A DNA stretch of 20,824 nucleotides from a virus. Below the pieces are notes generated by a model. It saw only the letters and a program-made list of their open reading frames with translations. It was not told the origin of the DNA and did not search any database. Below, in pieces: positions 12,360 to 17,311 of the stretch; the first letter of the stretch is position 1, and each line of letters opens with the position of its first letter. The stretch covers positions 1 to 20,824 of the IMG/VR virus record IMGVR_UViG_3300020171_000144; one strand, written 5' to 3'. The translations under genes were made by a program, and so were the position numbers.

Positions 12360-12671
12360 GAATAGAAGATTGGTAGTTGTTCCGATTCCAGATTGTTTCA
12401 TAGGAGATATGTGTAAAACTACAGGAGAAGATTGTGTTTTTGTTAATATTGAGGGCATTCCAAAAGATGCGCAATTAATTAATATATATTATGATAATAT
12501 AAATAGACAAGTTATGGTGATTTTTGAGCATGAGTCATTTGATCCTATTTCCCAAGGTTGGCCTATACCAAGTAAACTTATTAGGCATACTAAATATTAT
12601 GTCTAAGAAAGAGATAGACACAGAACAACTTTATAATCCCACAAAAAGGGGCAGTGTATGGATGCTGGTGA
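12327..12671 (+). repeat. Direct repeat carrying a gene end plus the next gene's start
   Basis: Copies at 12327-12359 and 12639-12671 match at 31 of 33 positions. Each copy has a Shine-Dalgarno-like AAAGG or AAGGGG, then GCAGTGTATGGATGCTGGTG, giving the start of a gene beginning MDAGE. The two downstream genes (12346-12606 and 12658-12882) are unrelated after those residues. The interval is 312 bp. Confidence 0.85.
12346..12606 (+). CDS. Cassette gene 1, begins MDAGE (unrecognised, 86 aa)
   Basis: ATG 12346 sits eight bases after AAAGG. It encodes 86 residues: MDAGENRRLVVVPIPDCFIG, a middle with two more Cys, and a beta-rich C-terminus ending SKLIRHTKYYV. Its ribosome-binding site, start and first five codons lie in a repeat that is shared with cassette gene 2, while the rest is unrelated to it. 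It overlaps the end of the 100-residue gene by 14 bases. The protein looks compact and soluble; the function is unknown. It appears to be an inserted or alternative module. Confidence 0.55.
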   Translation: MDAGENRRLVVVPIPDCFIGDMCKTTGEDCVFVNIEGIPKDAQLINIYYDNINRQVMVIFEHESFDPISQGWPIPSKLIRHTKYYV

Positions 12672-12679
12672 ATCTGTAA
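12599..12679 (+). pseudogene. Truncated copy of the KEIDTEQL gene start joined to a repeat
   Basis: The frame from ATG 12599 begins MSKKEIDTEQL, closely matching MKEIDTEQL of the small gene at 12888. After that the sequence runs into the repeat at 12639 and the reading frame ends at 12679. The shared part ends just before the repeat, so this is a broken copy of the 12888 gene at a recombination joint. Confidence 0.55.
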
Positions 12680-12882
12680 TAAGTCAATATGATGTAGATG
12701 ACCTCCCCTTATTAGGGGATGCCCTAATGCTTATTCTCCTTGCGATTTTAAAAGATAATTATGAAAAGGACGATATAGCACAATTAAAAATAGTCTTAGA
12801 GAAGAGACTGGCCATGCAAGGCGCTGATAGAAAACACATAAAAAAAGTAATTGATATGATAATAGACCCTATTTTGGAATAA
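12658..12882 (+). CDS. Cassette gene 2, begins MDAGE (unrecognised helical, 74 aa)
   Basis: ATG 12658 behind AAGGGG encodes 74 residues. It shares MDAGE and its upstream control sequence with cassette gene 1 but then diverges: ESVISQYDVDDLPLLG, a hydrophobic helix (DALMLILLAILKDNY) and an amphipathic C-terminus (KHIKKVIDMIIDPILE). The hydrophobic helix of about 14 residues is more likely buried than membrane-spanning. The same entry sequence before two unrelated genes points to module exchange. Function unknown. Confidence 0.6.
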   Translation: MDAGESVISQYDVDDLPLLGDALMLILLAILKDNYEKDDIAQLKIVLEKRLAMQGADRKHIKKVIDMIIDPILE

Positions 12883-12887
12883 AAAAT

Positions 12888-12989
12888 ATGAAAGAAATAG
12901 ACACAGAGCAGCTCATTAAAGCTCTCATAAAAGGGTTAGGGTTCTTAGTAGGACAACTCAAGAAGGTATTAAAGGGTGAAAAGATATGA
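12888..12989 (+). CDS. 33-residue peptide
   Basis: ATG 12888 to TGA 12987-12989 encodes MKEIDTEQLIKALIKGLGFL followed by a Lys-rich amphipathic tail. The TGA overlaps the ATG of the next gene (ATGA), which supports translation. A second, truncated copy of its start occurs at 12599, which also argues for it being a real gene. It might associate with the membrane through its amphipathic helix; no family is recognised. Confidence 0.5.
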   Translation: MKEIDTEQLIKALIKGLGFLVGQLKKVLKGEKI

Positions 12990-13273
12990 CATATCACGAT
13001 GATAATTTTGAACCAAAAATATTATTTCGAAACAATAGAATATCGGGAAAAGAATTGAAGGAGATTCTTGAAAAAAAAGATATTCATATTTGTAATGGTG
13101 GAGAACCCGCGATAATGCTTTCTGGTTACATAAATTGGAATCACCTACAATCAGATCACATAGTGGTTAAAGCCTTAGAAAATCTTGGTAAAAAGATAGA
13201 GGACGTTGTGATAAAGTCAGTTAATGGAGGGGAATGGACATGTATATACACATTAAAGGGTGAGCCAATATGA
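12986..13273 (+). CDS. Unrecognised 95-residue protein
   Basis: ATG 12986 overlaps the previous TGA. The protein contains MTYHDDNFEPKILFRNNRIS, a Lys-rich helix (KELKEILEKKDIHI), HICNGGEPAIMLSGYINW and a beta-rich end (GGEWTCIYTLKGEPI). Two separate Cys do not form a pair motif. It is the last gene before a long untranslated stretch with a strong terminator, so it closes the small-gene unit that follows the portal. Function unknown. Confidence 0.6.
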   Translation: MTYHDDNFEPKILFRNNRISGKELKEILEKKDIHICNGGEPAIMLSGYINWNHLQSDHIVVKALENLGKKIEDVVIKSVNGGEWTCIYTLKGEPI

Positions 13274-13294
13274 TATAACATAAAAATACATACA

Positions 13295-13326
13295 ATCTGA
13301 TATCTCTCTTAGGAAGCCTATCAGAT
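13295..13326 (+). promoter_or_regulatory. Hairpin upstream of the terminator
   Basis: ATCTGATA (13295-13302) pairs perfectly with TATCAGAT (13319-13326), eight pairs around a 16-nt loop containing GGAAGCC. The segment GGAAGCCT recurs at 13333-13340, and AAGCCTC begins the terminator stem. The region may form alternative pairings before the terminator. Confidence 0.45.
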
Positions 13327-13350
13327 AAAGCTGGAAGCCTTTAGAAAATC

Positions 13351-13395
13351 AAAGCCTCTTCAGAATCAACACGATTCTGGGAGGCTTTTTTATTT
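13351..13395 (+). terminator. Strong intrinsic terminator
   Basis: AAAGCCTC then CAGAATC, loop AACAC, then GATTCTG and GAGGCTTT with a small internal bulge, followed by TTTTATTTT. Two stacked stems of eight and seven pairs with a T-rich tail. It should end transcription through the accessory genes before the virion genes from 13485 on. Confidence 0.9.
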
Positions 13396-13405
13396 TGGCG
13401 ATAAG

Positions 13406-13436
13406 CCGACAAGTAAATCGTAGCGACACTGGCTAC
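13406..13436 (+). promoter_or_regulatory. CCGACAA box plus GACA-loop hairpin (copy 2)
   Basis: CCGACAA (13406-13412), seven bases, then stem GTAGC (13420-13424), loop GACACTG and stem GCTAC (13432-13436). It matches the element at 14182-14212 in 24 of 31 positions without gaps. It lies just after the strong terminator and 48 bases before the next start, exactly where a new promoter would be needed. Confidence 0.65.
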
Positions 13437-13484
13437 ATGCGAAACAAACAAAAAACTTAAACTAATAAGAAAGGAATAGAAAAA

Positions 13485-14162
13485 ATGAATGAGCAAATAA
13501 CATTACTTGCACAGGGCACAGGCGCAGCGATTTATTTTCGCTTAGGCTGGTGTCCTTCTAAGGTAGTAATTCAAGGTTCAGCCGAGGAAGATTCGGTTGT
13601 ATGGACGATAGACATGGCTGCTGGTTATGGAGTCGAATCTATAGATACCGATGGTATTTCAACACTAACTACCGCCACCGGCATCACTCTTGTTCAGTTT
13701 ACAGGCGATTCAGATACACTTCCGACCGCAGCTCCAAGTTCAGTTGAGCCTGGCCGGTATTGGGAAGCAAACGGTATTGGAATTGGTGCGTCAGCGGCAG
13801 CAAACGTAAATGGCAATCCATTTACAGTACAGGCGTTTAGAATGAATGTGCCTATTGTACGTGCAGTACATGACGGAACAAACCCAAGCCATGCCTATTT
13901 TGAGGATAGTTCAATTGACTTCCTTGAGGCTGGTGTTTCGCCAAACGGTAAGTTTATTCTTGTAAACGAAACCAATGACAATATGGCTTATGTCGGAGCA
14001 ATTACGAAACCGGCAGGCAAGGATAAATATTGCCGTATTTACACTTTTGCGGATGAACTTTTGGTAACAGCAACAGCGGCAGCGGCTTTCGCTACGTCTG
14101 ATGTGGTTTTTATCATCCCAAGGCAATATATCCAATATCCATTAATTACAGCAGCAACCTAA
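13485..14162 (+). CDS. Virion protein, probable capsid decoration protein
   Basis: A 225-residue protein starting MNEQITLLAQGTGAAIYFRL behind AAAGGAATAG. It is beta-rich, with many Gly/Ala/Thr/Val residues and no catalytic motif. Its place directly before the scaffold and capsid genes, behind a terminator and a virion-type structured element, and its composition (ANGIGIGASAAANVNGNPF) suggest a surface or accessory head protein. Decoration is inferred from place; homologues would be needed for proof. No membrane segment or signal peptide is seen. Confidence 0.55.
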   Translation: MNEQITLLAQGTGAAIYFRLGWCPSKVVIQGSAEEDSVVWTIDMAAGYGVESIDTDGISTLTTATGITLVQFTGDSDTLPTAAPSSVEPGRYWEANGIGIGASAAANVNGNPFTVQAFRMNVPIVRAVHDGTNPSHAYFEDSSIDFLEAGVSPNGKFILVNETNDNMAYVGAITKPAGKDKYCRIYTFADELLVTATAAAAFATSDVVFIIPRQYIQYPLITAAT

Positions 14163-14181
14163 CAATATGGGGTTATGAATC

Positions 14182-14212
14182 CCGACAAATTTAAAGTAGC
14201 GACAATAGCTAC
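14182..14212 (+). promoter_or_regulatory. CCGACAA box plus GACA-loop hairpin (copy 3)
   Basis: CCGACAA (14182-14188), seven bases, stem GTAGC (14196-14200), loop GACAATA (14201-14207), stem GCTAC (14208-14212), then directly AAGGAGGACAAC and the scaffold ATG at 14225. The hairpin touches the ribosome-binding site, so it could control scaffold translation. Confidence 0.65.
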
Positions 14213-14224
14213 AAGGAGGACAAC

Positions 14225-15046
14225 ATGTCTGAAGAAGAAAAAGAAGTAACTGAGGAAGTCGAAGAAGAAATCGAAGAGCAGGAAGAAGAAACGGAAGAAT
14301 CTGAAGAGTCTGGCGACAAAGAAAAACCAAAGGAAGAAAAACCAGCCAGGTTTGAACTTGCTCAATCGGAAGTCCCTGTTGCTCAAGATGATACTGTAGA
14401 GATCATCCATAATGGAAGACCTTATCGTCTCCCTAAAGATGAGATTATAAAACTTGCACAAAAGGGTTTTGATTATGATGTAAAAGTAGGCCCGCACGGT
14501 AAATTGGTTCAGATGGTGGACGCTGATCCAGAGTTGGCTAAAACAATAGATAATTACTGGAAAAAGAAAGTCGCAGGAGAACCTACCGGAGAGGATTTTA
14601 AAATTAAGCCTATCACAGAGTATGAAGACGAAACCGAATGGTTGCAAGACAATCTTAGGCAGGCGCTCAAAACAGTAAAGCCCCAAGCAATACCGGCACC
14701 TCAGCCAGCAGGAAGGGCAATCGAGAACGCTTTAAAGATGAGAGACCCCGAAACCGCTCATTTGATTATTCCGCAGTTAGGCAAGTATGTTTCTCAACTA
14801 AGCGTATCTGATTATCAAAAAGTTGACTCAGACATGGGTGCACTCTGTCAGTTTTATGATTTTGTAAAAACTCAAGAAATGGCAAAGAGAAGAACTGCTT
14901 CACCGACAGAAACCAAACACCCGGGATTTAGGGTTAAGTCTGGCGGTGGTGATGCTCCAAAGGAGAATAGTACTCCTGTATGGAAACTATCAAAAGAAGA
15001 ATTTCAAAAACAGTTAGATAAAGTAAAAGGATTATCATTCGGATAA
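14225..15046 (+). CDS. Head scaffolding protein
   Basis: A 273-residue protein behind a very strong ribosome-binding site (AAGGAGG). The N-terminal 30 residues are almost entirely Glu/Thr/Val (MSEEEKEVTEEVEEEIEEQ); then a folded part includes IIHNGRPYRLPKDEIIKLAQ; the C-terminus is basic and helical (WKLSKEEFQKQLDKVKGLSFG). An acidic start, an extended middle and a Lys-rich C-terminal capsid-contact helix are typical of podovirus scaffolds, which guide capsid assembly and leave or are degraded afterwards. It lies directly before the major capsid gene. Confidence comes from composition and place; no protease gene is visible nearby. Confidence 0.8.
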   Translation: MSEEEKEVTEEVEEEIEEQEEETEESEESGDKEKPKEEKPARFELAQSEVPVAQDDTVEIIHNGRPYRLPKDEIIKLAQKGFDYDVKVGPHGKLVQMVDADPELAKTIDNYWKKKVAGEPTGEDFKIKPITEYEDETEWLQDNLRQALKTVKPQAIPAPQPAGRAIENALKMRDPETAHLIIPQLGKYVSQLSVSDYQKVDSDMGALCQFYDFVKTQEMAKRRTASPTETKHPGFRVKSGGGDAPKENSTPVWKLSKEEFQKQLDKVKGLSFG

Positions 15047-15053
15047 CACCGAA
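15038..15053 (+). promoter_or_regulatory. Small hairpin over the scaffold stop codon
   Basis: TTCGG (15038-15042), loop ATAACA, CCGAA (15049-15053). The loop contains the TAA of the scaffold gene, and the hairpin is two bases before the AAAGGA ribosome-binding site of the capsid gene. It could tune capsid translation or RNA processing; this is inferred. Confidence 0.35.
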
Positions 15054-15068
15054 GAAAGGATATAGAAA

Positions 15069-16073
15069 ATGGCACTTATAACGGGAACAAGTGATGTCGC
15101 TGTCAATTTACAGGGGCATTACGATAGAAATCTATTAGAGCGGGCTGTACCTGCTTTGATTCATTCGAAATTTGCTCAAGTGCGTCCGCTTCCAAAGAAC
15201 GCAGGCACTCGAATTAATTTCAGGAGATATGGTTCACTTGCAGTTAATACTACTCCGCTTTCAGAGGGAGTAACACCTACTGGTAAAAAACTTACCACCA
15301 CAGATATTTATGCACTCGTAAAGCAATATGGAGACTTTATTACCGTATCTGATTGGGTATCAATGACAGGTCTTGACCCGATACTGGTTGAAGGTGGCGA
15401 GATTCTTGGTGAGCAGATGGGCGAGTCAGTAGATACGCTTGACAGGGACGTGTTTATTGCTGGCACGAATGTAAGATATGCCAATGCTGTTGCTGGCAGA
15501 ACTACAGTTGCAACGGCGGTGGCTGTCGCAGACATTAAGTCTGTAATCAGAACCCTTGAAGGCGCAAACGCCAAAAAAATCAGAAGTATGGTTATGGCTG
15601 GTGCTAAAATAGCAACCCGTCCGCTTCCTCCTGCATTTTATGGCATTACCCATACGTCATGTCGTCAGGATTATGAGGCATTGCATGGCTTCACCAAAGT
15701 TGAGGAATACGCAAGCCAGAAAGACGTTATGGAAGAAGAGATCGGTAATTGGGGCAACCTTAGGGTTCTTGTAACCACTAATGCTAAGATTTGGCTTGCA
15801 GGTGGTGTTGTTGTTGCTTCAGCAACTGATCTTGTTGCAGCAGACAGTACTAATATTGATGTCTATTCTACACTGGTATTTGCTGCCAACGCAGTAGGAA
15901 CCGTTCCGCTTCAGCAGGGAAGTGTAAAGAACATCATCAAGAAAATGGGTAGTGCTGGGACAGAAGATCCATTGGATCAGAGGGCAACCTCTGGTTGGAA
16001 GGTCGCCAGAACCGCCAAGATTCTTAACGATGATTTCTTGGTAAGAATAGAACATGGTTGTACTGACTTATAG
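15069..16073 (+). CDS. Major capsid protein, N4-gp56 family
   Basis: A 334-residue protein with the layout of the N4-gp56 family of HK97-fold capsid proteins: an N-terminal arm (MALITGTSDVAVNLQGHYDR), the segment LLERAVPALIHSKFAQ, P-loop-like KNAGTRINFRRYGSL, then TDIYALVKQYGDFITVSDW, a central peripheral domain, FYGITHTSCRQDYEAL and a C-terminal A-domain ending TAKILNDDFLVRIEHGCTDL. It forms the shell. It is preceded by AAAGGA and the scaffold gene. The family's usual length is 300-400 residues, so it looks complete. Confidence 0.9.
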   Translation: MALITGTSDVAVNLQGHYDRNLLERAVPALIHSKFAQVRPLPKNAGTRINFRRYGSLAVNTTPLSEGVTPTGKKLTTTDIYALVKQYGDFITVSDWVSMTGLDPILVEGGEILGEQMGESVDTLDRDVFIAGTNVRYANAVAGRTTVATAVAVADIKSVIRTLEGANAKKIRSMVMAGAKIATRPLPPAFYGITHTSCRQDYEALHGFTKVEEYASQKDVMEEEIGNWGNLRVLVTTNAKIWLAGGVVVASATDLVAADSTNIDVYSTLVFAANAVGTVPLQQGSVKNIIKKMGSAGTEDPLDQRATSGWKVARTAKILNDDFLVRIEHGCTDL

Positions 16074-16100
16074 TAATATCAAGTAGTTGAATGTTAAATG

Positions 16101-16130
16101 CTAAGGGGTAGCATGAATGTTACCCCTTAG
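16101..16130 (+). promoter_or_regulatory. Strong hairpin after the capsid gene
   Basis: CTAAGGGGTA (16101-16110) pairs perfectly with TACCCCTTAG (16121-16130), ten pairs and a 10-nt loop that can be extended by one G-U and one C-G pair. No T-run follows, so it is not a classical terminator; it more likely protects or partly stops the abundant capsid transcript. Confidence 0.6.
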
Positions 16131-16137
16131 AAACCAT

Positions 16138-16156
16138 GCTGAGGACAAAACTCAGC
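16138..16156 (+). promoter_or_regulatory. Hairpin with GACAAAA loop before the head gene
   Basis: GCTGAG (16138-16143), 7-nt loop GACAAAA, CTCAGC (16151-16156), followed by GACAAAAAAGGAG, the ribosome-binding site of the next gene. The loop resembles those of the three CCGACAA-box elements, but here the box is missing, so membership is tentative. Confidence 0.4.
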
Positions 16157-16176
16157 GACAAAAAAGGAGAAGTATC

Positions 16177-16653
16177 ATGGAAGAAATTACAAAAGAAGAC
16201 GGCACAGCATTTGGGTCTAAAGGTTCTTTGGCAATGGTATTAAAACAAAAAGGACTGACAGACACATATGAAACAGTTGAAACCACAGAAGGCTTTGTCG
16301 GTGTTCCAAAAAGAGTTAAAGATAAACTTATAAAGTGCCGTGTGTATAGATCGAATGTTGATCCCGACAACAGGGATATGCATATTTCGGTTACGCACAA
16401 TTCGTTAGCACACAAAAAGATATTTTGGCCTGGAGAAGAAGTCGAATTAACAGAAGGGCAGATAAACATATTAAAAGATTCAGTTGAAGAAAACAGGTTA
16501 TTCATTCCGGCTGAGTCAGGGATATATGCAAGCAAAGACCCTATTGCGGTAGCTAAAAACTTCTATCCCAACATGAGGGCAGAGGTAAACCCTACTGACA
16601 ACACAATTTCAATGATGAGCCGGGTACCAAATTTTATTGTTGAATTGATATAA
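16177..16653 (+). CDS. Unrecognised head protein following the capsid gene
   Basis: A 158-residue protein starting MEEITKEDGTAFGSKGSLAM. ATG 16177 is chosen because AAGGAG is seven bases upstream; an upstream in-frame start at 16117 lies in the hairpin region. It contains KCRVYRSNVDPDNRDMHISV and WPGEEVELTEGQINILKD and is mixed alpha/beta, without catalytic motifs. It is found between the N4-gp56-type capsid gene and the adaptor, where many related phages have a gene of this size with no known function; a head-completion or capsid-stabilising role is possible. Confidence 0.6.
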   Translation: MEEITKEDGTAFGSKGSLAMVLKQKGLTDTYETVETTEGFVGVPKRVKDKLIKCRVYRSNVDPDNRDMHISVTHNSLAHKKIFWPGEEVELTEGQINILKDSVEENRLFIPAESGIYASKDPIAVAKNFYPNMRAEVNPTDNTISMMSRVPNFIVELI

Positions 16654-16663
16654 GGAAAAATCA

Positions 16664-17311
16664 ATGGGCACTCTCAAGACAGCAGGTGATAGCGCAAGGA
16701 CAAAATTCAGAGATACTAATTCTCTTCAATTTACCGATGCAGAGTTAGTATCTCTTACGAATACAATTCTCGAAGACATATATCAGACGCTTGTTAATGT
16801 ATCAAGCAATCTTGTGTATGCGATAGGAACTGTAACTACTGTGGCCGATACCGCTGAATATACTCCGTCATTTACACACAATGGATTTTTAAGAGAAGGC
16901 TCATGGGTTAATGGTGAAGATACCTATCTTCAGGAAGTTTCAGAAGCAGATAAAATTAAGTGGGATTATGGTTCAACCACGTCTCAACCGGAAGCGTATT
17001 ACCTTACCGAAGATGGTAAGGTAGGTTATTTATGGGTTCCCGATGACGCATATACAATATATCATATGTATTGGAAGCCTGTAACAGCCATGGCAACATA
17101 TGCAACCGATACTCTTCCTTGGGGCGGTATTTTCAACAGATTTATTGAACGAATGCTCGTAGTCGAGTGTCTTGAAATACTCGAAAGAGACAGCTCAAAG
17201 CAGGCAGTTTTAGCAGAGATAGAAATGAATAAGGCAATGAACATGGTGTATGGCCGCGGTGTTCGTAGAGAGAAACAAGTAAGCTCGATGTTCAGTATCG
17301 GGGGGATTTAA
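16664..17311 (+). CDS. Head-tail adaptor protein
   Basis: A 215-residue protein starting MGTLKTAGDSARTKFRDTNS, with LQFTDAELVSLTNTILEDIY, the helix pattern at the start of phage adaptor (connector) proteins that sit below the portal. A beta-rich middle (YLTEDGKVGYLWVPDDAYTI) follows, and a long C-terminal helix (FIERMLVVECLEILERD) with ALAEIEMNKAMN-type spacing, ending SSMFSIGGI. It would form a dodecameric ring between portal and nozzle. The call rests on this layout and on its place after the capsid gene and before the nozzle. Confidence 0.7.
   Translation: MGTLKTAGDSARTKFRDTNSLQFTDAELVSLTNTILEDIYQTLVNVSSNLVYAIGTVTTVADTAEYTPSFTHNGFLREGSWVNGEDTYLQEVSEADKIKWDYGSTTSQPEAYYLTEDGKVGYLWVPDDAYTIYHMYWKPVTAMATYATDTLPWGGIFNRFIERMLVVECLEILERDSSKQAVLAEIEMNKAMNMVYGRGVRREKQVSSMFSIGGI

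Noticed and set aside
13395-13424. TTGGCG as a sigma-70 -35 before the decoration-like gene
   Set aside because: At a 17-bp spacing the -10 would be TCGTAG, which does not resemble TATAAT.
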